64,000 nucleotides of DNA from Zea mays (GCF_902167145.1 NC_050104.1:7400001-7464000), one strand, 5' to 3'. Numbered from the stretch's first letter, positions 10,460 through 23,130 are shown. The notes: generated by a model from the letters alone, not told the origin. Translations and numbers: made by a program.

Positions 10460-13400
10460 AACAGCACTCTCATTATCACACAACAAAGGTACCTTTTCTA
10501 GAACTACGCCATAGTCTAGAAGAGTTTGTTTCATATATAAAATTTGTGTGCAACAAGCACCTGTGGCAATGTATTCCGCTTCGGCAGTTGACAAGGCAAC
10601 ACTGTTTTGCTTTTTGGATGTCCATGAAACTAGTGATCTACCAAGCAGATGGCATCCCCCAGAAGTACTTTTCCTATCAATTTTGCAACCGGCATAATCC
10701 GAATCGGAATAGCCAATTAAATCAAAAGTAGCTCCTTTGGGATACCACAGACCAACGCTTGTGGTGTGCCTGAGATACCTAAGAATTCTCTTAACAGCGC
10801 GAAGATGAGCTTTCTTAGGATTAGATTGAAATCTAGCACACATGCAGACACTAAACATAATATCGGGCCTAGATGCGGTAAGGTACAATAAACTACCAAT
10901 CATGGAACGGTAGAGAGTTTGATTAACAGGGTTACCTCCCTCATCTAAGTCGAGATGTCCATTTGTAGGCATGGGGGTCTTGATTGGTTTGCACTTCTCC
11001 ATGTTGAACCTTTTCAACAAGTCTTTGGTATACTTCTCTTGTGAGAGAAAGTTACCATCTTTCATTTGCTTGACTTGAAAGCCGAGGAAGTACGTTAGCT
11101 CACCAATCATTGACATCTCGAACTCCTTCGACATCAACTCACCAAATTCCTTGCAATGATAGTCATTTGTCGAGCCAAAGATTATATCATCAACATATAC
11201 TTGACAAATGAAAATATCACCGTTATGTTTCTTTGTGAAGAGAGTTGTGTCGACGGTCCCGATCTTGAAGCCCTTTTCGATGAGGAAGTCGCGAAGGCGC
11301 TCATACCAAGCCCTTGGAGCCTGCTTTAGTCCATATAGCGCCTTGGACAACCTGTAAGCATGGTTAGGATATCTAGGGTCTTCAAATCCAGGCGGTTGCT
11401 CAACATATACAAGTTCATTTATGAAGCCATTTAAAAATGCACTTTTTACATCCATTTGATAAAGTTTTATATCATAGCATGATGCATATGCAAGTAGGAT
11501 ACGGATGGCTTCCAGTCGAGCAACCGGTGCAAAGGTCTCTCCAAAATCTAAGCCTTCAACTTGAGAGAATCCCTTTGCAACAAGTCTTGCCTTGTTTCTT
11601 ACAATCACACCTTGATCATCTTGTTTGTTTCTGAACACCCACTTGGTTCCAATGATTCTTGCATCTTGTGGGGACTTCTCCAGGGTCCAAACTTCGTTAC
11701 GGGTGAAGTTGTTAAGTTCTTCATGCATGGCATTCACCCAGTCCGGATCCTGTAGCGCCTCATCTATACAGGTAGGCTCAACACAAGAAACAAAAGAGTG
11801 ATGTTCAATAAAAGAAGCATGTTTATGTGATCGAGTAATAACCCCTTGTGAAGGACTCCCGATGATTTGGTTTTGAGGATGAGCTTGAAGTAGTGATGAG
11901 TTTCTCCTGTCAACCACTTGGGAAGAAGATCCTGGAGCATCAACATCTTCGGCTTGTACCCTTGCTTGTTCATGAGAGACAAATGTATCTTCATTTGCAT
12001 GCCTCTCATCTTTTTCATCATCTTGTGGTACATTTGATGAAGAAGGCCTGTCAATGATTTGCACCTCTTCTTCATCTTCTTTTGGTTTGATAGCTCCAAT
12101 AGGCATGTTCTTCATTGCTTCCCTAAGTGGCTCATCACCTACATCATCAAGATTTTCAAGTGCTCCTTGAGAGCCATTAGTCTCATCAAATTCCACATCA
12201 TATGTTTCTTCTACCACGCCAGTGGCATGGTTGAATACTCGATATGCTTTGGACTTTAATGAATAACCCAAAAGAAAACCAATATCATAACGTCTTTGAA
12301 ACTTCCCTAGGTGATGGTGTTTCTTATAGATGTAGCATTTGCACCCAAACACCCGGAAGAAGGAGACGTCTGGCTTTTTCCCATTTAGCAGTTCATAAGG
12401 AGTCTTCGCAAGTAGCCGGTGAGGAAATAGCCTGTTTGATGCATAACAAGCAGTGTTGACAGCTTCGGCCCAAAACCTCTCTGGTGTGTTATACTCATCA
12501 ATCATTGTTCTTGCAACAGTGATCAAGGTCCTGTTCTTCCTTTCAACAACTCCATTTTGTTGAGGTGTGTATGTTGCAGATACTTCATGCTTGATCCCAA
12601 TTTCATCACAGTACTCATGAATGTTGGTGTTGTCAAATTCTTTGCCATTGTCACTTCTAATCTTCTTGATCTTGCAATCAAATTCATTTTGTGCTTTCTT
12701 GGCAAACTTCTTGAATATAGATGCAACTTCGGATTTGTCATGGAGAAAGAACACCCAAGTGTATCTTGAGAAGTCATCAACAATCACTAGACAGTAGAGG
12801 TTGCCACCGGCACTTACATAATTTGTAGGTCCAAATAAATCCATATGAAGTAGTTCCAGTGGCCTTGATGTTGACATGAAAGCTTTAGTAGGATGTGTAT
12901 TAGCAACTTGTTTTCCAGCTTGACATGCACTGCATGGCTTGTCTTTTTCAAACACCACATCCTTTAATCCTCTAACCATATCTTTCTTTAATACCTTCTT
13001 GAGTGTGCTCATCCCAACATGTGCAAGCCTCCTATGCGAGAGCCATCCAAGTGAAGCTTTGGTGAAGAGGCAAGTTCTTAATTCTGCATCTTCTGAAGTG
13101 AAATCCACTAAGTAGAGGTTGTTGTACCTAAATCCTTTGAACACCATTGATTCATCATCCATCTTTGTTACAATAACCTCTGTTGGAGTGAATAAGCATT
13201 GAAGTCCAAGATCACAGAGTTGACCCACTGATAATAAATTGAAGCTTAAAGGTGCAACTAAGAGAACATTTGATATTGATAAATCATTTGAGATTGCCAC
13301 CTTGCCGAGTCCTTGCACTTTTCCTTTTGAATTGTCTCCAAATGTGATTTTATCTTGACCATCAACATTCTCATCCAGTGAGGTGAACATCCGTGGGTTG

Positions 13401-13465
13401 CCTGTCATATGTTGTGTGCATCCACTGTCAATAACCCAATGGCTCCCACCGGTCTTGTAGTTCAC
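10460..13465 (-). pseudogene. Ji pol polyprotein, cut by the gypsy insertion
   Basis: About 1000 codons open without a stop until the gypsy LTR. Domains in order: protease with [13 protein letters not shown] near residue 13; GAG-pre-integrase with HRRLAHVGM and CSACQAGK; integrase core with [17 protein letters not shown] and [13 protein letters not shown] with YVDDIIFGS; RNase H with [19 protein letters not shown] and [10 protein letters not shown], ending at LLCDNESA. The frame then runs into three LTR-encoded residues. RNase H therefore lacks its C-terminal part. Apart from the insertion this pol reads as intact, which suggests the gypsy arrived before much decay. Pol is in a different frame from gag, as in related elements with separate gag and pol. 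Confidence 0.9.
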
Positions 13466-13482
13466 CTACATCCACAGACAAT

Positions 13483-15768
13483 TCAAGCTTGAGTTTTGAG
13501 GGCCCTATATTGCATAGGACCAGTAACTCTCTCAATTAAGGACTTTGCAACCCAGATTTGTCTAGGTCTACTCTTGTTTGGTGGACCTAGGAATGTAACT
13601 TTAACCTTTCCATTTGCAACCTTTCTTAGAACATAATGAGCATTGAAAGCAAATGGTCTTGAGTGCTTAGGCAAGGGAGTTGGTGGTTTGGCTTTGCAGT
13701 TGTGGGCAAAATGACCTTCATTTCCACACTCAAAGCATTTGATAGGCTTGTGAGTCTGCTTTGGCTTGTATTGAGTGGTAGCTTTCTTTTGCACAAAAGC
13801 ATTGTATCCAATACCACTCTTGTTGTTTTTCATAACAGTGTTCATAAGCAGCTCATTTTGGAGGTATTGACCCTTGTTGAACTTTTGCACACTTGTTGCA
13901 AGATGTTCATTTTCACTTTTTAGTTTCTTGACCTCATTTTTAAGCCTTTGATTATCCACTGCCAACTCATTGTTGAAACCATTGTTCTCAATAGCAACCT
14001 TTCCTCTAGTAGTTGCATCAGTCAAGTAATTCTTCAATTTTTGGTTGTCTAAAGTCAGGACTTCAACTTTTTCAGTCAATTCAGCATGTAGACTAGTTTG
14101 CTCTTCTTGACTCAAATCATCACATGAGGTTGCTACATCAAACTTAACAACAGGGTTAATAGCCTCATGTGTTTTGCAAGATAAAAGTTCATTTTCAACA
14201 AGAAGATTGTCATGATCAAATTTAATTTGAGTATAGTCTTCCTTGATCTTTACTAGTCTATTTTACAACTCCCTATTAGCTTCATTTAATTTGTCACATT
14301 TTTCCTTAGCATCTTTTAGGGAGTTTGTGAGCTCATTTATAGTTGATGACATAGTTTTATTCTCTTCTTTTATTTCATCACTAGCCTTTATAACTATGTC
14401 ATATTTGGCATTTAAAGATTCATTTTCATTTTTCAACCTATCACATTTAGCTTTTGACTTTCTAATGATTTGAGTATATTCTTTAAGCAAGTCAGCTAAC
14501 TCATCATATGAAGGTGAAGCAAATTCCACATCACTATCACTATCACTATCATCAGCAATATTAATATCATTTTGTACCTTCCGTTCACCCCTAGCCATGA
14601 GGCATAGGTGAGAAGTTGATGATGGCGATGGTGGTGGTTAAGAGAAGTCCTCGGCGATGGCGGCAACTTTTTCATCTTTCTCTTCTTCACTTGAAGAAGA
14701 CCCACTTGATGATTCGATGTCGGTGAGCCAGTCGCCAACAATATATGCCTTTCCATTCTTTTTCTTGTGGAACCTCTTTTGCTTCCCATCCTTCCTCTTG
14801 AAGAATTTCTTTTCCTTCTTTTCATCATCGCTGTCATCTTCTTTCTTGCCCTTGAACTTATTCTTCTTGGGCTTGTTGCATTGATGAGCAAGATGACCGA
14901 GCTCACCACAGTTGTAGCAGTCCATCTCAGAAATGGGCTTTCTTTTGTTGGAAAAGAATTTCTTCTTTCTTGAATCAAATTTGATGCCTTCTCTATTTAG
15001 CTTCTTCAACATCTTGGTGGTCTTCCTTACCATCAAGGCAATGTTTGCATCAAGGTCATCATCACTTGAGGATTCTTCCTCAACTTGTATTTTTGTTTTT
15101 CCTTTTCTTTCATGATTTGCTTTGAGAGCCAAATCCTTTCTTTTGGAAGATGATTCTTCTTTGTCGTTGATGTGCATGTACATTTCATGGGCATTGATCT
15201 TTCCCAAAATCTGTGTAGGTGTGGTAACTGAAAGATCCATTTGATGTAGCACAGTGACAATGTGTCCATATTTGTCTATTGGGAGGACACTGAGAATCTT
15301 CCTCACAACATCCAGTTGTGAGATTTGAGTAAGCCCCAATCCATTAACTTCCTCTACAAGAATATTGAGACGTGAGTACATAGAATTTGCATTTTCATTA
15401 GTAAGCATTTCAAAAGAATTTAACTTTCGCATGGCTATGTGATATCTCTCCTCACGCTCACTTCTAGTTCCTTCGTGTAGAGCACAAATGTCCATCCACA
15501 AATCATGAGCATTTTTATGATTTCTTACTCTATTGAACACATCTTTGCAAAGGCCTCTAAAAAGGGTGTTTTTGGCCTTAGCATTCCATTTCTCATAATT
15601 GAACTCATCACCTACAAGATTTGTGCGATCTCTAGGTTCGGGGAATCCTTGTGTGGCGGCTTTATAGACACCAATGTCTATAGCCTCTAAGTATGCTTCC
15701 ATACGAATTTTCCAATAAGGAAAATCGTCACCATAAAAAACGGGAGGAGGTCCATCCCCACCGAACAT
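13483..15768 (-). pseudogene. Ji gag, broken by two in-frame stops
   Basis: One frame in three open pieces: 14638-15768, 14263-14598 and 13483-14115. The first piece starts MFGGDGPPP and has the copia gag core (FPYWKIRMEAYLEA) and a CCHC zinc knuckle (CYNCGELGHLAHQC), then Lys/Glu-rich sequence. The second and third pieces are heptad-like and Asn/Lys/Glu-rich, a probable coiled coil, with a second knuckle (CFECGNEGHFAHNC). The breaks are a TAA at 14638-14640 and a TAG at 14263-14265. The long gag with an extended C-terminal region is typical of Sireviruses. The final TGA at 13483 is probably the natural gag end. Confidence 0.82.
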
Positions 15769-15806
15769 CGTAACTCTAGCGGTTAAGCTAATCTATGAGC
15801 AACAAG

Positions 15807-15818
15807 GCTTTGATACCA
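15807..15818 (-). other. Ji primer-binding site (initiator Met tRNA type)
   Basis: The minus strand reads TGGTATCAAAGC two bases after the LTR end, the standard complement of the plant initiator methionine tRNA 3' end used by copia elements. Confidence 0.92.
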
Positions 15819-15820
15819 AT

Positions 15821-17291
15821 TGAAAGGATCACGATGCCCAAGAGGGGGGGTGAATTGGGCTTTTCTAAAAATCAACACTAATTAAAACCTAAGCAAGAGC
15901 TAAGCAAGAGCCCAACTTCACCCCAACAACTAGCACTAAGAATATAATACTAGAAATGCAACAATGCTAAGACAATACTTCAAATACTTGCTAAACAAAT
16001 ACACAATGTAAAGTGCTTGAATTAAGAGCGGAATGTAAAGCAAGGTTTAGAAGACTCCTCCAATTTTTCCTGAGGTATCGAAGAGTCGGCACTCTCCACT
16101 AGTCCTCGTTGGAGCACCCGCGCAAGGGTATCGCTCCCCCTTGGTCCTCGCAAGAACCAAGTGCTCACTACGAGATGATCCTTTGCCACTCCGGCGCGGT
16201 GGATCCCTCGAGACCGCTTACAAACTTGAGTCGGGTCACCAACAAGATCTTCACGGTGATCACTGAGCTCCCAACGCCACCAAGCCGTCTAGGTGATGCC
16301 GATCACCAAGAGTAACAAGTCGTAGACTTTCGCTTGACCAAGAGAAGCCTAATGCAAGTGGTGTGTGCTCTAGGTGGCTCTCGCTAGCGCTAATGAGGAA
16401 CAAACGCGGATTGAGATTCTCTAATCTCCTCACTAGGCTTTTGGTGCTTGCAATGCTCTAGCAATGTGCTGGAATAAATGTGGAGTGCAAGACATTGAAT
16501 ATGGTGGGTGGAAGGGGTATAAATAGCCCTCACCCACCAACTAGCCGTTACAGGCAACTTTCTGCGCACTGGCGCACCGGACAGTCCGGTGCGCCACCGG
16601 TGCGCCAACGGTCGTTTCCAACGGCTAGTTCTGATAGTTAGCCGTTGGACTCATGGCACACCGGACAGTGAACAGTCACTGTCCGGTGCACACCGGATAG
16701 TCCGGTGCGATGTCCGGTGCGCCACTAAAATTCAACTCTGAAACAGGCGCTCTCGGGTTTTCTGTGGAGGAAGCTTCTTCCTCGGACCAGCCTGGCCCCA
16801 CCTGGCAGAGAGTGCACCGGACAGTCCGGTGCACACCGGACAGTCCGGTGCCCCAGGGCCAGAAACCCTAACTCTTGTTTTTCAGCTGATTTTCAAATCG
16901 GTTTTCGTTCTAACTTGTGTGTGAGTTCTAGAGTGACACCTAGCACTGTATGTGAGTGTGATTGTGCACCAACACTACACTAGAACTCTCTTGGTCAAAC
17001 TACTCATCGACAACCCCTCTTTATAGTACGGCTAAAAGAGAATAAAAGACCTAACTAAATCGCGAGTGTCCACATCTCCTTGACACTCGGACTCCATAGA
17101 CCTTTGCCTTTTGTTTCGTCGTTTTAGCCGTCGCTTCGAGTTCTTATCTCCGGGATTGTTTTCACCGTTGTAGTACTTCTACCTGTCATGCGACCTAACT
17201 TATCATTTGTCTCTGCAAAACATACGTTAGTCACATATAATATCACGTTGTCATTAATCACTAAAACCAACCAGGGGCCTAGATGCTTTCA
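15821..17291 (-). repeat. 5' LTR of the Ji-like element
   Basis: A TG...CA bounded unit (TGAAAGGATC ... GATGCTTTCA) of 1471 bp. Several CACCGGACAGTCCGGTG-type palindromes lie at 16565-16860. An AT-rich TATTTATA site is near 16518-16526 on the minus strand, so the palindromes fall in the U3 promoter side. It adjoins gene exon sequence at 17292. Confidence 0.9.
16565..16860. repeat. Palindrome cluster in Ji LTR
   Basis: Repeated perfect or near-perfect copies of the 17-base palindrome CACCGGACAGTCCGGTG. Paired copies are separated by a few bases near 16575-16600, 16660-16715 and 16815-16850. The same palindrome occurs in the Opie LTRs of this window although the rest of the LTRs differ. Confidence 0.88.
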
Positions 17292-20034
17292 GAGTGTTTG
17301 TAGCTGGATCGGTTTCAATAGAAACCTAAAAAAGGTATATGAAAATATATATATCAATCTGTGAACAGTTTTGGCAACTATAATGAAAATGAATATTACT
17401 GAGCTGACAAGTTCACATGGAGTCTGATCAAAGCATGGACCACTATCGGGGAGATCTGTTTGTGCCGCCTGGTGGACGCCGCCGGGAGACTAACAATTAT
17501 GGTATAAATGGATTAGATGTTTAGTAAACTACTAATAATTATATAGAAAAACAACGAGGTGGTGTACTCATATATTTATTTGCGGCGTCGCATCAAATAT
17601 CGACGAGCAAGATTCTGTATGTGGTGTTGCTTGAGGAGTGACGTTTGTGTTGGTCGGCATGTTCTTGACAACGTCACCATGTTTACCCTGAAAAATGTAA
17701 TGGTTATATGCTATTTAAAAAAGCGATGAATACAAACCTTTAATGAAAATACAAGTAATAAAAAAACATCACCACTAGGGTTGTAGGTGTTTTGGTCTGT
17801 TTTGTTATATTTGTATGAATCAGTGGATCAATGTCAGCTTCATCAGGGCAACTTTCTAATAGTACACGAATATGTTGTTGCCTTAACAGTAATTCATGTA
17901 CCTGTGTGTCTGTCAACTGCGTCTCATGATGGGATGCTGGAGTAGACATATCCAGTACAGTTTGTGTGGCCGGACTCGTACATCCTTCTTTACATATCAT
18001 TTAAGCAAAAAACATCGATTTAATAATGGCATCATAACGATATCGAAAAATGTTTGTATAACTTTTTTAGATTGACGTAAAGACCATAAAACTGACTAAC
18101 CTGCCAAATGGGGAAGAATATCATCTAATTTTTTAGTTGTTTTCTGCACATCATAACCATCTTCATTGTCCTCCGACTCAGCACAGAGGACCTCATCAAT
18201 TAACTCGCCAAAAACATCAGATAGATTGTATTGTTTCTCAACAATCTGCTGAAGAGTCTGTTTAATAACTGAACAAGCCTTGCCAACCTCTGTATCATAA
18301 TGTGACAACTTCTCTATGAATCTCAGGCGGTGGCGGGATGGAAGCTGATTCAGCTTGCTTGATATCAAATCCCTGATGATCGGGAGTTCGATATGAATGG
18401 TGTGTTGTCCACATGGGTCAGGACGCGGTACATCAAAAGTGTTTGTCCTGTTCTTATGCTGTTGTAAAATAAATATTATTAAGTAAATATACAGCATATA
18501 ACTGAATATTATGTTGAAATTTTAAGACAAAAAATATAAAAAAAGAATCTTGCCTTAAATTGTGTTTCAACGGGTGGTACAACTGTGTAGCAGGTCTCTG
18601 TGCTGCTTCGGAACTAAAAAAGGCATGTAAGATGGAGTACAAACTTATACACACATATAAAATGAAGTTTCATTTGTAAATTAAAACGACACTGCTTCTA
18701 GACATGTACCATATATAAGGCAAATTAAATTGATAAAAATATAATAGACGCGAAAAAAATACCGAACAATGTCCAAATGGTTCTTGTCCTTGGCGTATCT
18801 TGCCCTTGTCAGCTCTTGTCAATGCTTGAATAATATTCCTATCAAAATATTTGATGTGTGGTGTTCCACGTTTATTCTGAGGTGCAGCTGAGTCATGAAG
18901 ATGATCCAGATAGTACAGCTACAATAACAAAGCATAATCTAATGTAGATGATTTTTGCATAAAAATTTTGGCTACATAAAACAGACAAAAAAGTGATATG
19001 CTTACAAGAATGACGATGGAACATCCGTAAATGGTTGTAGAAACATTGGTAACGCTCCTAGTATGCCACTTCTTGGCCGCTTGGCATAAATCATTGAATA
19101 TTAGCTGGCACCAGTCCATCTCGTGGAAACGATCCATTTCCTTAGTTAAAAGAACCTCATGGTTAGTTATTCCCCAGCTTGCAGTAGGGAACAACCACCT
19201 ATTGAACAATATCAGGAAGAAGGATCTGATGCTTAGATCATCGTCAAACCCTTTCCTCAAACGATCTTGAAGAGCTGCAACACCAAAATCTTTTTTGGAT
19301 AAACCAAGTTCAACCCTTAAATTGTTTGCAGCAACAGCTTCATCAATGCCTAATGCCTTTCCTCCCCCAGCATTTGGTAACCCCAAAATAAGGTGCATCG
19401 TCTCCTTTGTAATTTTTAGCTCCTTCCCTGGGCCGGCTCGAATTGTCATATCATTATGGTCTAGCTTTTCCATCAGCCAAGCTAAATGAGGTCTACTGCC
19501 AAGCGCGTCAACTCTCATATCAAGTTTACTGGAGAACCCCCTCCATGCAATAGCTTGACGTTGTCTGTCATTTAAAATCTGAATGCGTACTATAATATCT
19601 TGGGGATTGCATCTCACATTAAGCCTCTGCTGAAATAATGTATACAATGAATAACATAAACATTTACATTTGCATAATCGCAACTCAATGTTTAAATCAA
19701 ATCTCAATACAACATAATTTCACGCAGAAAATGATATATTAGCATTGACCATCAATTCTAACCTGTCGGGGGGGGGGGGGGGGGGGGGGGTCCACTGCTT
19801 TCTTCCGCTTTGTAACTATCTTCTTCAAGACTTTTGGAGGACTGTCATCAAAGTTATGCTTCTTCGATAATGGCATAAAGTCATCGTCCTCGTCACCGGC
19901 CTGCATTGGTTTGTGTCTGACAGTATTCACCGGAGCACGAGGTATGTCGACACTAAAGCACTCTTGAGTAGACTGAATTATAATTCGCTTTGGATTAGAC
20001 GGAGGTCGGTCTACGTTCTTCATGTATGATTTTC
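17292..20034 (-). pseudogene. Multi-exon plant gene of unknown function, 3' part cut off by Ji
   Basis: Nine exon-like segments on the minus strand: 19763-20034, 19006-19629, 18763-18918, 18554-18613, 18101-18458, 17773-17987, about 17588-17687, 17400-17489 and 17292-17325. Splice sites and phases agree at most joins, for example GTAAG at 19005, GTTAG at 18100 and a GC donor at 18553. Exon 1 carries basic residues and a run of about seven prolines. Exon 2 (208 codons) holds a conserved-looking block (GSRPHLAWLMEKLD, ILGLPNAGGGKALG, EMDWCQLIFNDLC). Exon 3 reads YYLDHLHDSAAPQNKRG. This resembles grass proteins found next to transposon-borne Ulp1-protease or plant-mobile-domain genes, but I do not recognise a function. 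The seventh exon meets a TGA at 17568-17570 unless spliced, and its expected GT donor reads AT. The last exon is interrupted by the Ji LTR. Confidence 0.7.
19768..19790. repeat. Homopolymer of 23 G (C on coding strand)
   Basis: An uninterrupted G tract. On the minus strand it encodes the proline run of exon 1 and sits only five bases from the splice donor, so length changes would shift the frame. Confidence 0.97.
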
Positions 20035-20444
20035 CTGCCAAATCAAACAACACATATACATATAAAACGTATAAAAACAATCTTATGGAGCAATAAAAAT
20101 TCTGCTCATATGCAACAGCCAATTAATGTATAAGCTGGCTCTTTCATGCGTACTGGCTCTAAATGACTTACCTGCTTAACAATGAATGTACAGCGAGATG
20201 TTTATGGCGTACCACGTTGACGTATATAGCATAATTTTGTGAACAAAACAGCATAACACGGTGTTGTTTAGTGCATAAACTTGTGAGACGTTTGAAGATT
20301 ATAAATTTGTGTACCCGTTTAACAATGAATTTATGCTGATTTGTTTTTTGATAAATGAAACATTGAGTTACTATAAGGTGACGTTGATTTACGATACAGT
20401 TTGTGTAAATATGCAAATGAAGTAGTTGGCGGTTGAGGACTTAC

Positions 20445-20890
20445 TAGTGTGTGGAGGGGAATGAGGACCGGCCGATTTCGGGTCCCTCTGCAGTGGAGAA
20501 GACCAAGGCGACGGTGGCTCGGTCAATGCGTAGGAGACGCTGAAGTTGACGGCGGGTCGGACTCTGCGTTGGAGACGGTGAAGGCGATGACGGGTAGAAT
20601 CTCTAGGGTTCGGCCGCCGCGGTGGAGCGAATGCGGCTCGGTCTCTGCGGTGGAGACGAACAAGGGGGCGGCGGCTCGGTCTCCGCGATTCCGGGTCCCT
20701 CTCCGGTGAAGAAGACCAAGGCGACGGTGTCTCGGTCTATGCGGTGGAGAAGGTGAATGCGACGGCGGTCGGTATCTGCGTTGGAGACGCTGAAGGCGAC
20801 GGCGGTCTCTAGGGTTCGGCCGCCGCGGTGGAGAAGAACAAGCAGACGGCGGCGATAATGCTAGGGTTCGGCCGCCGCATGAGTTACGGG
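20445..20890 (-). promoter_or_regulatory. GC-rich probable leader exon of the disrupted gene
   Basis: The minus strand here is rich in short imperfect repeats (TCTCCACCGC, GCCGCCGTCGCCTTC, GCCGAACCCTAG) with no long ORF. It ends at a strong donor-like GTAAGT at 20444, which would splice to the exon at 20034. This is what an untranslated first exon of a plant gene looks like. The transcription start cannot be fixed from sequence alone. Confidence 0.45.
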
Positions 20891-21397
<507 letters not shown>

Positions 21398-21399
21398 CA

Positions 21400-21870
21400 C
21401 CAACCATCGATAAACAATCAATATATCTTCTGTTCTTTACCTTTTGATCTGGGATTAGATAGTAACGTAGCTTTTTCACTCTAATCTTCACATCTCTCCG
21501 ACTCTACGTGTATAGAAACGTCTTAGGTGGCATGTCGATTTCAAGACAAACTTAGGATCTCTCCTTCTCGGCGGGGTCGCTTTCTAGAAACGAGATCCAG
21601 GTATTGTCGCCCCTTCGCATGTGTGGATTGTCCGGCTCGTCGGCAGGAACCTTAGGCTCTGCACCAAGTCGCAGACCATATAACCCTCGGCCGTGTACCA
21701 TCCACGCTACCGTAGAGTGCATCCCACTGTCGGTAGGTCGGCGCAACCAACAGGTATATATCGAGACGTGGTATCCATATCCGGTCATTCTCGGGTCTCA
21801 AATACTGACCACACTGTTCGTACTGCCTACGCATCGGATGAGCAAACACTACGATACTCTACAGTCTACA
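21400..21870. repeat. LTR-like repeat, diverged copy 1
   Basis: Shares a run of landmarks with 22760-23120: CAATCAATA or ATCAATCAA, then GACTCTACGT, AACGTCTT, TGTCGAT, a CTCTCCTTC/CTCTCCTCC block, and a GGACTGTCCGG-type motif. No coding capacity is seen. It is probably a decayed LTR or solo-LTR piece; the family is not named. Confidence 0.45.
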
Positions 21871-22540
21871 CCAAGCAACATCGGTTGGCGTACCCAAAAA
21901 AACTACTGTGATTCTGGTCGTCTACACAACCACGCAAAAAACTGAGTATTTTTATTGGCAACTGGATTTCTGTACTCAAAAGAAATTCTAAACCACCAAG
22001 GAATCCCTCATTCTCTGGTACAGTCGTACAGATAGGCGCCGCACTTCGTGGCGCGGCATGCGTGTGGGTGACCGGCAGATCGAGGAGTTCCACAAGCGCG
22101 CAGCAAGAGGTTTTCCCTTTCAGTGGTTATGTTGTGAGGGTGATAGAGATGTATTAATTAATGTGTGATAGTGTGTTTACTGTTACAAGGTAGCCAGGGA
22201 GGTCAAATTGGCACTGCTTCTACAGGAATAAATCTGGGATGGAGCGAGACCAGTTTAATGTACTGCGATCGGTCTATTTTTGTGTTTTCTTTGCTTCATT
22301 CTTTTCTCATAGCATATAGCTAAGCATGTTTGTTTGGTTTTAATCTGTACCGTCTTCTATTGATTCTACAGTATTTTTGTTTTTATAGATTACAGCTGTA
22401 ACAGTCTAAACAGTCGGCTTTAATCAGAAGCCAACAAATTGTAGTTTTTTCTTGGACCTCATGCTGCATGCCCGTGTCTGTCAATGTTTCGTCTTGTTTT
22501 TCTATGTACCAGTGTCACATCCTAATCTCCTCAGTGATTA
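21871..22540. other. No gene seen
   Basis: AT-rich sequence with short ORFs only. No repeat ends or conserved motifs were found by eye. Confidence 0.5.
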
Positions 22541-22544
22541 GTAT

Positions 22545-23130
22545 ATGTTGAGCATCATATATAGCACCGAGAAAGGCCGACGGTCTGACCATGGGACCCA
22601 AATGATGTGCGGATCAGCACGAACCGTCTATGATTAGATCATATCAGGCGAGATATTTTTTCAATGCGTGTTTATCCAACTAAATACGCGGATTTTATTG
22701 GGAAACGCCTAGAAACAGGTTTAGACCTCCCCGGATCCTATATATATGAAGGAGTATATCCGATTGCGCATATCAACAATCGAATCAATCAATCAAATCT
22801 ACTTTATTTCCTTCATCGCATTAAGAGTAGGCGTAATTTAGACTTAGCTTAGCTTTCCTCCAACCTCAAATCAGCATCCTTCTTTGACTCTACGTCACCT
22901 AGGAACGTCTTGAATGGTCTGTCGATCTCGATACACCATATAGAACTCTCCTCCCTGACTAGGTCCCTCTCGGGGGCGAATTATTCGTTTGGTCCAATGC
23001 GTGGACCGTCCGGACAGTGAGTAGAAGAGACCCGCTCCTACCACGGGGTTACGGATCGTTCGTGTCAATACCATGGACCGTCTATACCACTGCAAAGAGT
23101 ATCTCCAGATAGTACGCTCGTAGTGTTTGG
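22545..23130 (+). repeat. LTR-like repeat, diverged copy 2 with TATA-like site
   Basis: Second copy of the sequence at 21400-21870, more complete on its left. A CCTATATATATGAAGG promoter-like site at about 22736-22751 precedes the conserved block (ATCAATCAATCAAATC, GACTCTACGTCACC, TGTCGATCTCGAT). That order fits U3-R-U5 of a plus-oriented LTR. No internal domain is attached. Confidence 0.45.

Larger units (their letters stand above)
10460..17291 (-). mobile_element. Ji-like Ty1/copia Sirevirus, truncated by the gypsy insertion
   Basis: A minus-strand copia element with 5' LTR 15821-17291, initiator-Met-type primer-binding site, gag and pol. Integrase lies before RT (copia order). The gag with zinc knuckles and a long coiled-coil extension, and the LTR palindromes, fit the Sirevirus (Maximus) lineage. 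The LTR opening TGAAAGGATCACGATGCC and end GGGGCCTAGATGCTTTCA match my memory of maize Ji. The rest of pol and the 3' LTR should lie to the left of the gypsy element, outside the window. On its right it interrupts an exon of a plant gene. Confidence 0.88.

Noticed and set aside
20100..20416. Minus-strand ORFs 19739-20122 (N part) and 20168-20416
   Set aside because: AT-rich intron-like sequence between the leader exon donor and exon 1 acceptor; residues are biased toward Cys, Tyr, Ile and Phe.
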